From the NCBI RefSeq assembly GCF_030269925.1, contig NC_085112.1, positions 4,403,501 to 4,467,500 on the forward strand: a stretch of 64,000 nucleotides of DNA, given 5' to 3'. The notes beneath the pieces were generated by a model. That model was not told the DNA's origin. It saw nothing but the letters and a program-made list of their open reading frames with translations, and did not search any database. Of this stretch, positions 35,420 through 46,719 are shown in pieces. How positions within the stretch are numbered: the first letter of the stretch is position 1; each line of letters begins with the position of its first letter. This DNA is from Bombyx mori. Taxonomy: Eukaryota > Arthropoda > Insecta > Lepidoptera > Bombycidae. The translations under genes were made by a program, and so were the position numbers.

Positions 35420-36736
35420 CTTAGTCTGGCCATAAATACTGTTACAATTAAAAATAATAAAAATATTACATTTGAATTTGGAATCTGTCATTTTTATATG
35501 ATTGCTCATTGAGTTTTCTCATTTTGGCGCCAATACATTGTACAATATTTTGCGATATTAAAATGGAGTGGGGTGATAAAGAGAACCGAATCGCTGTGAT
35601 TGCATTACACAAAGTAGGTATGGAGCCAAATGCTATTTTTTAAACTCTCCATACGCTCGGTATTAGTAAAATGTTTGTGTACCGGGCTATTAATAGGTGC
35701 TATGAGACCTTCTCTGTTTGTGACAGAAAAAGATCTGGCCGTCCACGTAGTGCTCGTACAAAAAAAGGTGGTCAAAGCAGTAAGGGAAAGAATTCGAAGA
35801 AATCCTGTCCGAAAGCAAAAGATTTTATCTCGGGAGATGAAGATAGCACCTAGACCCATGTCGCGTATTTTAAAAGATGACTTAGGACTTGCAGCCTATA
35901 GGAGACGTACTGGTCATTTCTGAACTGATAATTTTAAAGAGAATACGGTGGTAAAATCGAAACAACTACTGAAGCGGTACGCAAAGAAAGGGAGGTCATA
36001 GAAAATTTTTGTTTACGGATGAGAAAATTTTTACAATTGAGCAACATTTAAACAAACAAAATGACCGTATTTATGCTCAAAGCTCTAAGGAAGCTTCCCA
36101 ATTAGTCGACAGAGTGCAACGTGGGCACTATCCGACTTCAGTGATGGTTTGGGGGGTATTAGCTATGAAGGAGTGACTGGGCCATACTTTTGTGAAAAAG
36201 GTATCAAAACATCGGCCGGCACAAGTGTATCAAGATACCATCCTTGAGAAGGTAGTGAAGCCCCTTAACAACACCATGTTCAATAATCAAGAATGGTCCT
36301 TCCAGTAAGACTCGGCGCCAGGTCATAAAGCTCGGTCTACGCAGTCTTGGATGGAAACGAACTTTTCGGACTTCATCAGAGCTGAAGACTGGCCGTCGTC
36401 TAGTCCCGATCTTAATCCGCTGGATTAAGATTAATGATCAGTTTTAGAGAGTACGGCTTGCTCTAAACGCCATGATAATTTGGAGTCCCTAAAACAATCC
36501 GTTCAATTGGCAGTGAAAAAATTTCCCATGGAAAGAGTACGTGCTTCTATTGATAACTGGTCCCAACGTTTATAGGACTGTATTGCAGCCAATGGAGACC
36601 ACTTCGAATAAGCTTTTTATACTTTAAAGTGTTTTATATTTTTGTATTAAACTAACACACTGTAAAAGTAATAAATGTTATTTGCCATAGATTTTTTTTT
36701 GTTTTCCTTTGTAACAGTATTTATGGCCAGAATAAG
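35420..36736 (+). mobile_element. DD37D mariner-like element, family 1 (decayed)
   Basis: Terminal inverted repeats CTTAGTCTGGCCATAAATAC (left) and its near-perfect reverse at 36717-36736, with TA at 35418-35419 and 36737-36738. Length 1.32 kb. Unit C has the empty site near 61560-61590. Confidence 0.85.
35563..36611 (+). pseudogene. DD37D transposase, family 1, multiply broken
   Basis: Begins M-E-W-G-D-K-E-N-R-I-A-V-I-A-L-H at 35563, a helix-turn-helix start closely related to the element at 36881. A TAA at 35641 and later shifts break it. Pieces of the catalytic core remain in other frames: T-D-E-K-I-F-T-I-E near 36016, and D-L-N-P-L-D near 36410. The C-terminus reads H-F-E before TAA at 36609-36611. 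The family belongs to the Tc1/mariner superfamily, maT (Bmmar1-like) group. It is clearly dead. Confidence 0.75.
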
Positions 36737-36738
36737 TA

Positions 36739-38043
36739 ACTAGTCAGGTCATAAGTATTGTCACAGAGTAAAAACTTTTCTTTTAGAATGCTGGCCACAA
36801 AAAAGTTTATTGAATTCGAATTTCGCATTGTTCATGAAAATAAAAATGTATAACTTTTAGAATTTTACTCATTTTTAAATATGGAGTGGACGCTTAAAGA
36901 AGACCGTGTTGCAGTTATTGCGTTGCATCGTTGCGGTTACGCGCCAATTCAAATTTTTAACATACTGAAAAATTTGAATATAACCAAAAGATTCGTTTAT
37001 CGTACCATCAAACGATACAATGAAGACTCTAGTGTAGATGACAGGTCAAGAAGTGGTCGCCCTCGGTCTGTTAGGACTCCAGCAGTGATAAAAGCTGTGA
37101 AGGCGCGAATTCAAAGAAATCCCAAACGTAAGCAGAAACTGTTGGCCCTTCAGATGGGGTTAAGCAGAACCACGGTGAAAAGGGTGTTAAATGAAGACAG
37201 GGCTTCGGGCATATCGAAGAAAAACAGGACATCGTTTGAATGCTCGTCTAATGGACCTGAGACTGAAGAGATGCCGCGCTTTGTTGAAGCTGTACGCGGG
37301 AAAAAAATATCGGGAAATTCTTTTTTCGGATGAATAAATTTTTACCGTAGAAGAGAGCTACAACAAACAAAATGATAAGGTGTACGCACACAGTAGTGAA
37401 GAAGCGAGCAACCGTATTCCGCGTGTCCAACGAGGTCATTTTCCATCCTCGCTCATGGTATGGTTGGGAGTTTCTTATTGGGGCTTAACAGAGGTACATT
37501 TTTGTGAGAAAGGTGTAAAAACGAATGCAGTTGTGTATCAAAATACAGTCCTGACGAACCTTGTGAAACCTGTTTCTCATACCATGTTCAATAACAGGCA
37601 CTGGGTATTCCAACAAGATTCGGCGCCAGCTCATAGAGCGAAGAGCACACAAGACTGGCTGGCGGCGCGTGAAATCGACTTCATCCGGCACGAAGACTGG
37701 CCCTCCTCCAGTCCAGATTTGAATCCATTAGATTACAAGATATGGCAACACTTGGAGTAAAAGGCGTGCCAAAGCCTCATCCCAATTTGGAGTCACTCGA
37801 GACATCCTTGATTAAGGCAGCCGCCGATATTGACATGGACCTCGTTCGTGCTGCGATAGATGACTGGCCGCGCAGATTGAAGGCCTGTATTCAAAATCAC
37901 GGAGGTCATTTTGAATAAACTTTAGTGTCATAAGAATCTATGTTTTGTTAAGTTCATTTTGGTATATGAATGGTTACGTAATGAATAAACTTGTTTCAAT
38001 TATTTTACATTAAACATGTGACAGAATTTATGACCTGACTAGG
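36739..38043 (+). mobile_element. DD37D mariner-like element, family 2, unit A copy
   Basis: Ends CTAGTCAGGTCATAA at 36740-36754 and the reverse at the right end, a TA on each side (36737-36738 and 38044-38045), 1305 bp. It abuts family 1 with only the shared TA between. A second copy of this family lies at 49373-50672. Confidence 0.88.
36881..37918 (+). pseudogene. DD37D transposase, family 2, unit A copy
   Basis: The transposase N-terminus (36881-37333) has a helix-turn-helix with G-R-P-R-S-V-R-T. Compared with the copy at 49498-50531, it has a 4-bp insertion near 37194-37198 that shifts the frame. The central part (37380-37760) keeps Q-Q-D-S-A-P-A-H and P-L-D-Y-K-I-W, with 37 residues between the second and third catalytic Asp. 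The first Asp lies in the S-D-E block, where this copy has a stop (GGATGAATAA, near 37330). A TAA after Q-H-L-E (37758-37760) and a nearby shift precede the C-terminal G-G-H-F-E at 37918. These two C-terminal defects also occur in the other copy. Confidence 0.82.
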
Positions 38044-38049
38044 TATATA

Positions 38050-38349
38050 CATATTTACATCCTCCCGATCCATTAACGATGCTTCTAAGTACCTCAAGCA
38101 CCGATCGCCATCCTCGCCAAACCCGTCCCTGACGACGAAGGGCTCGACGACTAAATTAACCCACAGATACAGCCCACTGAGTTTCTCGTCGAATCTTCTG
38201 AGTGGGTCGCGTTTTCGATCCGGTGGTAGATTCTGCGAAGCACTGCTCTTGCTAGGGCCGGTGTTAGCAACACTCTGGTTTGAGCCCCGTGAGTTCACCT
38301 ACACGCCAAGGCGAAGCTGAAAGGCTATCATCATAGGTAGGAAAAAAAA
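38050..38349 (+). mobile_element. Jockey-clade LINE 3' end (BMC1-like)
   Basis: GCCCACTGAGTTTCTCGTCG, CCGGTGGTAGATTCTGCG and the terminal CATAGGTAGG plus poly(A) (38341-38349) match the full-length LINE. It directly follows the right end of the DD37D element. Confidence 0.8.
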
Positions 38350-39317
38350 ATAGCTGCGTTATTTTTATGATCCGATTGTTCTCATTAGCCGAAAGTTTTA
38401 CCCGATGGTTCCTCATGTACTCTTTGCATTATTTTCTATTATTTACAAAGTTTAATTTCTGTTATAAAGGCTTAACACAATGGTAATGGGTGGTCTTCAG
38501 TTTCCAGTAGTACCAAACATCGTCACAGAAAAAAGATAGTATTAAAAATCGTATCGCATAGGACGTCGTGTCACTGTCGTTGTCTTACTCCAAAATCCTT
38601 TCGGTCCGCGTATATGGAACATTTCAACCGAGATTAGAACTAAGCCTGGTTTCAACGAGCCCTCCTCGTCCGATTTTTCTTTACAGCCTCCAAGATTATT
38701 CTTCCCTTTCGTGTTTGCTCTGAGTAAATGAGCGTTAATAAAGTAATTATATAAATTTAGATTTTCGTTTTAGTATTGGAAGATAACCAAATTCTTTCCT
38801 GGGTTTTATAATACAAATTAAAAACGTCGAAGACAAATAATATTTTTTTAAGGATTGTGGTTCATTTAATGAATATTGATTAATAAACATACATAAATTA
38901 AGCGCTCAAATAGAATATGTTATATTAAGTAAAACACCAAAAATATTTTCAAGCATTATAATATACTACAAGACAAATATAGGTACTATATTGGGTTCAT
39001 AGTTACCTCATTAAATTTATTGTAAGCAGATCTAAAGTAAAATACTACTAAACTACTACTACTACTAAACGACTACTACTACTAAACTACTACTACTATA
39101 CTCATAAAACTTTAAAACACGATCAAACTGTTATTTAAACAATATTTGTATTTTCTGATGCATTAATTTCGTAAAATATCAGGTTCGATACACAGCTGAG
39201 AATGAAAAAAACATTTTTCGCTATTCTGAGAACTTAATATGTGTAAATCAGTGAAATTAGCCTTGCTTACAGAAAATGCCTTACTACCTAAAAATAATAT
39301 TAAAAACGATAGACATT
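38350..39317. other. Downstream flank of Gr copy 1
   Basis: Shared with unit C (61590-62563) and partly B (46640-46720, 47770-48055). A frame on minus (about 38500-38740; C copy 61775-61999) is open in both units without a recognisable domain. A CTA-type trinucleotide repeat lies at 39050-39112. Otherwise AT-rich. Confidence 0.5.
39050..39112. repeat. (CTA)n trinucleotide repeat
   Basis: Interrupted ACTACTACTA blocks. Present in unit C (62287-62345), absent from unit B. Confidence 0.85.
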
Positions 39318-42300
39318 TTAATCTAAAAATTTTGAGAACTGTATTATAATGACTAAGTAAGTCGTACAGAGACTGATATAGCTTAGTGGCAAAGACATGT
39401 TGAGTTTGATGACCCCTGCCAAAGTATAGACGAAACTATATTCTTTGGTCATCAAGTAAAACGCTTTGACCTTCCGACGTTGGAGTTTGCCTGCGAATAA
39501 AACAAATATTTGAATATGGATCTATAATTTTTTTATTCAGCCCTCTGAAGTCCGTTGCTGGGCATAGATTTCCCCTAAGGTTCGCCGCAATAGCCGGTCT
39601 TGCGATACACTCAATGTACGCGTCTTACTAGAAAGTTAATTACAAGGACGGGCCGTTTGAATTTATTATTGCCTAAAAAATTGGAACCACCTATCGGGTC
39701 TAAGAGTAAATATAATTAATTTAGGAACCCACTCAAAAACACATTTTTTTCCTATCTATGCTTGCAGCCTTAGATGGCTATTCCAGCGTAACCTAGCGAG
39801 TAGGTGAACTCACGGCGCTTTAACATGAGGATGTTGCTAACACTAGCCCTAACAAGAGCAGCGCTTCGTAGAATCTACCACCGGATCGGAAACGCGACGC
39901 ATTGAGAAAAAGCTCCGGCGAGAAACTCAATTTACTGGCCAAACTCTTCGTCGCAAGCGACGGGTTCGACAAGGACGGTGATCGGTGCTTGAGGTACCTA
40001 AAAGCACCGTTAGTGGATTGGGAGGATCCGAAATGATGTGCTTAGGGCAACGTAGACTGTTTAATTTTTTTTATTTGTTGGTCCTTTCTGTGTTCTTAAA
40101 TATTTTAGCTGATTTTAATGTGAAGGTCTGGTATGTCACTTCAGGAATGCAACGTCGGTCTGCTCAAACTACTGCCGCTCTTCACCCTAATTCTAGTGAA
40201 GAATGTTGTTGTTCCGTAAGTGAATTAAGCAATGACATTGAAACATTTTTCTAGCACCGGATAGGCAATGACTTTTGTACTTTAATCTATGACATTTCGA
40301 ATACACTTACCCAGTGGAATAGTGTTGATGGCATCATGAAGCGTGATACGAATAAGAGAAACTTGAGTTGCAGTGATGCTTGAGTAATAGCACGGGATCA
40401 CAACTAACAACGTGTATTTGATGCAATGCACTATTAAATACACGCACACTCCGATTGCTGCTGGCTGAATATAATTAATAATTTATAAGTTGGAATGTTT
40501 CATTATTGGTGCACTTGCACTTGAATTTAGTGCACTTGTGTTTTCGTGTAATTCGAAGTTAAAATTTACGTCCTAAGGGAACCTTGTTTCTTATTGAGCT
40601 TAAATCAAATTCAATTACTATCTATTAATCAGTTGAACCGATAGCTTATAATTCCAGTGGTGTCATTAACAGGTTAATATAATATTTGCATTTTAATAAG
40701 GACCTAGTTATTCTTTATGATTTTCAGTTTTGCGAGATCATATAACACAAGATATTTGACAGATGACTGATTGTCGCTTACGGCGTTTTCAAGATAAGCT
40801 TGCAATATGTACAAGTTCCAAACAAACAACATTCAGACCGTCGATATACCGAGTAATATCATCCGCTCGGTGAAAGACATTCCTTTGGGTGTTATCCCAA
40901 ATCAGCATAAACAAAATTGTAAAAACAGTATTAGGTTCTTGTTGAGATATTTTCAAATGAACTGTTCACTAAAATTTTTCTAGGCTTTTGCTATAAAAAC
41001 ATCTACTTCTCTTTCTGTTATGACGAGCTCTTTACCATATTCTTTTTTGTTCATATTACACGTTTAATTCAATAGTTAATATTTAATTACTAGCTTTTGC
41101 CCGCGACTCCGTCCGCGTAGAATAGTTACTTTGGCATAACGCTAAATTTTACCCCCCATTCCATTTACGTAGACAGTGAAAATATTTTTGAATTATAGAA
41201 TGTTAAGGAGCTATTGAAACCCCTATTTTGATTCTTTATTGGTGCTGTATTGGTTATAGCGTGATGTTATATAGCCTATAGCCTTCCTCAATAAATGGGT
41301 TACCTAACACTGAAATAATTTCAAATCGGACCATTAGCTCCTGAGATTAGCGCGTTCCAACAAACAAACTCTTCAGCTTTACAATATTAAAAATAATATA
41401 AGTATAGAAGATAAAACTTACACCCGGATTTGAAGGATCCGTGAATTGTATGACTCTAACAAGAATTTTCAGAAGAATAGTCGTGGATAATCCGGAAGTA
41501 AATAACATGAGTAGCACCTGAAAATTTTATTAATTTAAATAACATTTGCATAATTATGCACGTTTTCATTAATCAGATCAAGCTTTCTTACCGGAATGCT
41601 CATAATTTTGTTGAGTTTTTCAGCGCAGTTGTGTAGTAACCCATACACTTCGTGCAAAGCGGTGAGATTTAGCTGTACATTTTTTGATAACATCTCATAT
41701 TTGTTTGGTTTCTTCCTGTTACTGTCTTCGTCTACTTTAAAATGCTCTTGTATATGCCTCTTTACGACTAAAAGCCTCAAGTACACGACTCTTTGTAATG
41801 TGAAGAAAAATATTTGCTCACAATCGTGAGTCAATGCAATAGTATAAGTGCAGATTATAGTCATCAATCCTTTGCTGGTATTATCGTAAAATTCCAGAGC
41901 GTAAAACTCGATTAAGTTATACACAATGCTGCCTGTGACCCAAAAGAAAACTCTTTTCATGCAAAACGTGCTGTTTACGTTTTTGTCAATTTTCAGTATT
42001 TGGTCGAACATGCTCAAGTTTTCAAAGAACTTCATCATTTTCTTCTTTTTCAAAAACACTGATATGCAAATCAGGAGTATGTATTCAATAAATGAGAAAA
42101 GTCTTATGACAAGGTGTGAATTTTTCATCGGTTCTTTTGTCCAATAAACTGACGCGACAAACGAAATCAAAAATATTGCATACAGATAGCTGAACAACAT
42201 CACAAATTTATTACATTTCAACAGATACAAACGATTGATTCCCGTTATTACTTGTATGTAAATAAAAAATTTGAATCGTTGTACGATTTTAAGTCCATCG

Positions 42301-42377
42301 TCAGCAAAATTATTTTCACTGACATCTGGTAATTCAAGAGGTTTCACTTTAAATGATATGGTTCGGATACCTGCCAT
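39318..42377 (-). CDS. Insect gustatory receptor, Gr copy 1 (4 exons, intact)
   Basis: Seven-transmembrane ligand-gated chemoreceptor of the insect Gr family, expected in dendritic membranes of taste neurons; the ligand is unknown. Exons, in coding order: 42377-41592, 41517-41422, 40464-40311, 39490-39318. All introns are GT-AG (donors GTAAG) and phases agree (0, 0, 1), giving 402 codons, the normal family length. Hydrophobic segments lie near residues 36-53, 57-78, 90-109, 143-160, 170-190, 263-285, 297-320 and 380-397. Family marks are L-H-E-V-Y-G-L-L at 241-248 and T-Y-L-V-I-I-I-Q-F at 389-397. The ATG at 42377 was chosen because an in-frame stop lies a short way upstream with no ATG between. 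Intron 3 holds LINE ends in sense orientation; intron 2 holds a Helitron. The bitter-type subfamily is inferred from divergence and clustering. Confidence 0.87.
39535..39640 (-). mobile_element. LINE 3' end in Gr intron 3 (RTE/CR1-like)
   Basis: CAGCCCTCTGAAGTCCGTTG, CTGGGCATAGATTTCCCC and CGCCGCAATAGCCGGTCTTG form a common moth LINE 3' end. Counterparts lie at 48268-48370 (B) and 62775-62875 (C), so it predates the duplication. Confidence 0.55.
39744..40063 (-). mobile_element. BMC1-like LINE 3' end in Gr intron 3, unit A
   Basis: Poly(T) at 39744-39750, then CTTAGATGGCTATTCCAGCG, CTACCACCGGATCGGAAAC and GTCGCAAGCGACGGGTTCG, as in the full-length LINE. Also in units B and C at the same intron position. 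Confidence 0.8.
41090..41408 (-). mobile_element. Helitron in Gr copy 1 intron 2
   Basis: On minus it runs from TCTATACTTATATT at 41408 to GCAAAAGCTAG at 41090, 14 bp past the exon 2 donor. The 5' part is also present in unit B (to 54303), where a LINE insertion removed the rest. It was therefore inserted before duplication. The base before the start is T, not the expected A, so the exact end is uncertain. Confidence 0.65.
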
Positions 42378-42780
42378 CTTCACCGCCGAGGCAGGTAGAC
42401 TGTTCCGATAGCTTATTTAATCAATATTCATCCATTAAATTAAGTTATAGCTTTCCATGTGTTAAAATTATTAATTTACTAATTGATAGAAAATCGAGTA
42501 GTTTACATGGTTGTATAAACATCATCAATTTCATTTTAATCAAGACAAGTGGGTTTGAGATAAAAAAAATATATTGCTTAGATGATATAGTTAAGGTATA
42601 AAATAATATGTGCGTATTGTATTGTGTTGCTTATGTTTTTTTGTAATTTAAATTTCTAAATTTCTCTTCTCTGTTCACTTACTACTTATAGGTGATTTTG
42701 ATTGTGAAAACATATTTAGTTATTGTTTTAGCTATATATTTCAAAATATTATATGTCTGTATTGTACTGTTTGTTTCCCA
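42378..42780. other. Upstream flank of Gr copy 1 (promoter region presumed)
   Basis: Homologous to 55439-55615 upstream of Gr copy 2 for the first 180 bp or so. The core promoter must lie here, but I see no decisive TATA or initiator element. Confidence 0.4.
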
Positions 42781-43049
42781 AATAAATAAATAAATGAGTG
42801 GACGAGCTCATAGCCCACCTGATGTTAAGTGGTTACTGGAGCCAATAGATATCTACAACGTTACTACAATCGCGCTTACAACAAATGCGCTACCCACCTT
42901 GAGATATAAGTTCTAAGGTCTCAGTATAGTTATAACGGCTGCCCCACCCTTCACACCGAAACGCATTACTGCTTCACGGCAGAAATAGGCAGGTAGGCAG
43001 GGTGTTGGTACTTACCCGTACGGACTCACAATACGTGCAACCACCAATA
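42781..43049 (-). mobile_element. Bm1 SINE at the A/B junction
   Basis: Reversed Bm1 from GAGTGGACGAGCTCATAGCC to CAACCACCAATAA, with a 26-bp-scale insertion (TTACTACAATCGCGC). The counterpart at the B/C junction is 55621-55868. Confidence 0.85.
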
Positions 43050-43106
43050 AAAATTATGGAATATTTATTAATTAAACATGAAATGTGATTTTTGTTTAGA
43101 GAACTT

Positions 43107-44040
43107 TTTTTTTTTTGTCAGGAGGATATCGCCGGACTTCCGCCCTTCAATGGGGATGGCGGGCGGGGCATGTCGGATTCTAACCGACTAAAACCTCCTG
43201 TTAAACGCATTGGCGATATCGAGCGACACCACCAAGGCCACCCCACCCCCGTGAGAGGATCCGATGAGAAACTCAGCGGGCTGATGCATGGGTTAGGTTG
43301 CACGTCAAACTCTTTGTCGAATTCGACGAGTACCTACGGTTATCGGGGTCTCTAAGCCTGCTCCTAGTGTTCGAGCTGAAGGTGTCTGATGCAAAGGTTA
43401 TTGAATGGATCCGTACGGACGTGTATAGGGCGTCGACGGTGACTGGCTCCTGTGTGATCAGGATTCGGGTTGTAGTCAGTGGTGGCAACGATAAGGCGAT
43501 TTTCATGACGCATAGCCTTATCAAAGCACCGGTTCGTAGCTGACTTCATGGATTTCCAGATTGATTCGAGGCCCAGGTCGTCGTGTAGTTCAACATTGCT
43601 CACGTAGCACGGAGCTTCGACGGCTAATCTGCAAAAGCGGGATTCTAGGGATTGGAGGGTGTCTATGTGGGTGGCTACGTGAGCGACCACCACACTCGTG
43701 TAAGTCATGGCTGGTCTTATACAAGTTTTGTAGAGTGTCACCTTGTTGCGAAGGGAAATTTTACTTTGCTTACATATCATGGGGTAAATTCTGCCAAGAA
43801 TAAACACGGTACGGTCGCGGACTGTTTTAATATGCGGGCGGAATGTCTTGGATCCATCCAGGGTGACTCTTAGGTACTTAACCTTCCTGGCCCAGGGAAT
43901 AAGTTGGCCGAAAAGGGCGATCGGGGGTGTGAGATTTCTCCTCCTGATGCGAATGGAAATCCGTATAGAGTGTATAGAGTTTCCCCTTTGAAATAGCATC
44001 GTTGTGCTTTTCACTGGATCGATGTTTTTGCGCCATTTTC
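43107..44040 (-). mobile_element. Chimeric LINE fragment at the start of unit B
   Basis: The left 150 bp (poly(T), GTCAGGAGGATATCGCCGG, GGCGGGGCATGTCGGATTC) is the 3' end also seen at 10561-10805. From about 43250 rightwards it is family 2 Jockey sequence (GAGAAACTCAGCGGGCTGAT), with the RT C-terminal frame at 43364-44014 showing F-G-Q-L-I-P-W, T-V-R-D-R-T, T-L-Y-K-T-C and N-V-E-L-H-D-D-L. The same chimera begins unit C, whereas unit A has the ordinary family 2 3' end. Confidence 0.75.
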
Positions 44041-46719
44041 AAAACGTGTAAGTGTATTATCACGCTCTAGGTTTATTATTTCACTGTTGTTTCCAAGGCT
44101 TTATGAATTTTAGAGCTGGAGTTCTTAGTGCTTGAAGGGTGTTGATGTTACCTTTCATCACTTTTAAATTAATAAAAAAAAGTGCAGCTTTTCAATAAAA
44201 ATAACCACGTTTTTAAAAACTAAAATTTTAAACTTAAAAAAAATAAAAATAATATTCATAGAAAACTTCACTTAAAAGTAAAGTCAGCAAAGAAAAGTTA
44301 GTATACACAGATAAGTGTAAAACTCACTTCACTTGATAGAGCAAAACTCGTTCAAATCGAATTAACATCGAGATTCTCATCTTGTAGAGATAAGGTCTGA
44401 TATTCATTCCATTTTATTGCCGCCCCGTTGAAGTCAACACCTTGGGAACTCCTCATATATTCGAGTGAACACAACAACTGCATACTGTAAATATTTATTT
44501 CTGAATAAATTCAGTTTTGCTATTGAAAGTTAATGAGGTTGGAAGTTTCATTATTCTATTCCCTGAGCTGTGGATCTGTACTGAGGAATAACAAATTTCA
44601 TATTTTGATGCACTGGCTTAATTCATACCTGAAGGTAGTCGAGTCTCCGACGATCGCCATGAATGCACCGTGGGTGTTGTGGGGATTGCACCGGAGGTCT
44701 CTAAAGCACGGATCACCACAGTTGGAAATTAATGGATTATTTTATTTGGCTTCCACTTCGGATGAGCGTCCAAGCGCGCTCGAGGCAGGGTTGGGGGGTA
44801 GCAGGAGCAATTGCTGTCAACATGCAACCAGAAGCACCACCACTCCAAGGACACCTGACCGACGATGTCGGGGTGTACACGACTCCACACAGCTTTTACG
44901 GTCAGCAGTAAGTGAAACGGTCTAGGTAATACCTGTGGTATTTTGGGATACCTTTCTCAATTAGAATCAGCCTATCGGGTCTGAATGAAACACCGCTAGC
45001 TTGGCTGTTCAATATCATACTCTGTAATGCAATAGAGTACGCTAGCACACTGCGCGGCCTTTATCACGTTGTGTTTGTATGTTAAACCCATTAAATTTTG
45101 AAGTAAAACGGTCCTTTAATATTGCACAGATCTGAAATCTCATGTGAACAGGAATCGACAATCCTCTTATTTCGTGTCATCTGCAGCGATCCCTACTAAC
45201 ACTTCACTAGTGCAAGATTGATTCGACAAATGGATGAAAATATTACTCAGGGTTGCAACTTTTTGAGTATCGTTACTATAAAAAAAGTAATCAAAACATC
45301 AATACCTTGCTAGTTTAAACAATTTAGTGTGTTAAAATAAATTATGTTATTACTGTCATTTACGTTTTTAGACGTAAAATATACTGTAAAGCAATAAAGC
45401 AATAAACTTGTTGTGAAAAGTTACTGATTGAGCCAACATAGGTTATAGGTCTGGCGCAAAGAGTAGGACAGTGGTTACTAAGTTACAACTTATGTTTTGT
45501 ATTATTAGGACTTTTGACCTTATGTTTGAAGATTATTAACGACATTCATGTTATGCTGTTGGTAGATCGTGCATTAGCGTCTACCCACCTAATTCAACCA
45601 TAATAGAACAGTAAAGCGCTCTTCAGATTTAGTCGCTTCGAAAGTTAATTAAAGTGAAATTTAGCAACCCTAAATATCATATGAACTCCTTATCTTGGAA
45701 ACCCTGTGAAATCGACCGAGACGCAACAGTATCGAGAATCAGCACAAAGATACGAATATCAACTGCATTTGTACGAGCGGTATATGCGAGTACACTCCGT
45801 AGAAGAGTTTGTGTATTTTTACAGTAATGGTTTCGTATTTTAATTGCGAGCTTTGGTTTGATAGGTTGTTTGTTTCAAGATTTAAAAATGTATCCACCAC
45901 ATATGTAAGTCTGTATGTGTAGAAGGAAAATATCCAATATTTGTTAAATATACTGAATTCGCCCTAAAACGGAATCCAGAAACAATCTTCAAAGTGACCA
46001 ATCACTAGACTAGACAGCGGACAAAATACAAAACGCAGTAAGCAATATTCATCTCATGATTACTGGATGATCTTGTGATTGCTTCATACCCTTCAATCTG
46101 ATATTCCTACCGCGATAAACACTCATAAATGTTAAACTACCAACTCTTTTTAGTTCGTTGTTACCTTCTTACAGACCTTACCAAAAGAAAAGTTTTTAAT
46201 AAATTAACTTTTATTGCTGCTATTACTGCACGAGCAAAACACTGATTGATTATACGTTTTGTTAATAAAATGAAAGCATTTAAAACCACCAAATATCGCA
46301 TTAGTCTATTGTCAACATTTCATGTATTCTCGAAACATCTGGAACGCACTTCATATCGAAACTAGAAGAAACTAGAAAAAAGAAATCCACATTTACATAT
46401 GCCTACGAAGCTAATAGGATCGTGAAATAAAAATCTAATATTTTACTGTAGGGAATATTCTGAGACCACATGGATAATTTTCTGGCAGAAAACCGCAATG
46501 AGCTGTATGTAGTCTGAAAGAGTGGATAGCCGTTGTACAGTAAAATCTAGAACACATAGTCATGTTTCAAAATAGTTGGTGGCTTCATTGTATTTTCTGT
46601 GGGCTTAACATTAGATGGACTATAATTACATAAGCCCATATATAAATTAAGGGCTCAATTAAATTACGTTATATTAAGAATTTAAAAACACCAAAAATAT
46701 TTCCAAGCGTTTTAATCTA
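44041..46719. other. Non-coding part of unit B
   Basis: Colinear with unit A 30424-34580 without its insertions. A plus frame at 44533-44925 and a minus frame near 45690-45870 parallel frames in unit A but have no recognised domain. Confidence 0.5.

Larger units (their letters stand above)
29578..43090. repeat. Segmental duplication unit A (first of three)
   Basis: About 13.5 kb from the LINE fragment through the Gr gene to its flanking Bm1. Colinear homology with units B (43107-55920) and C (55926 to window end) is broken only by transposon insertions and deletions. Shared private markers include the LINE truncation point, an AACGTTGCAACCCTGAG-like flank, the intron-3 LINE end and the Gr exons. 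Confidence 0.85.

Noticed and set aside
38490..38760. Minus frame conserved between units A and C (C copy 61775-61999) as a gene
   Set aside because: The units are nearly identical here at all positions, so an open frame carries little evidence of selection; no domain seen.
39050..39112. CTA repeats as a CRISPR-like or structured array
   Set aside because: A simple trinucleotide microsatellite without unique spacers; the host is a eukaryote.
39985..40254. Plus-strand frame as a host gene exon
   Set aside because: Its first third is antisense LINE 3' region; kept only as a low-interest finding.
40063..40304. Candidate final Gr exon just downstream of exon 3
   Set aside because: Every frame has stops in the required phase and no TY-x5-QF motif. 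The real exon 4 with that motif and a phase-matched acceptor lies at 39318-39490.
43273..44063. Frames at 43-44 kb as separate host genes
   Set aside because: All belong to, or lie antisense to, the family 2 Jockey reverse transcriptase C-terminus.
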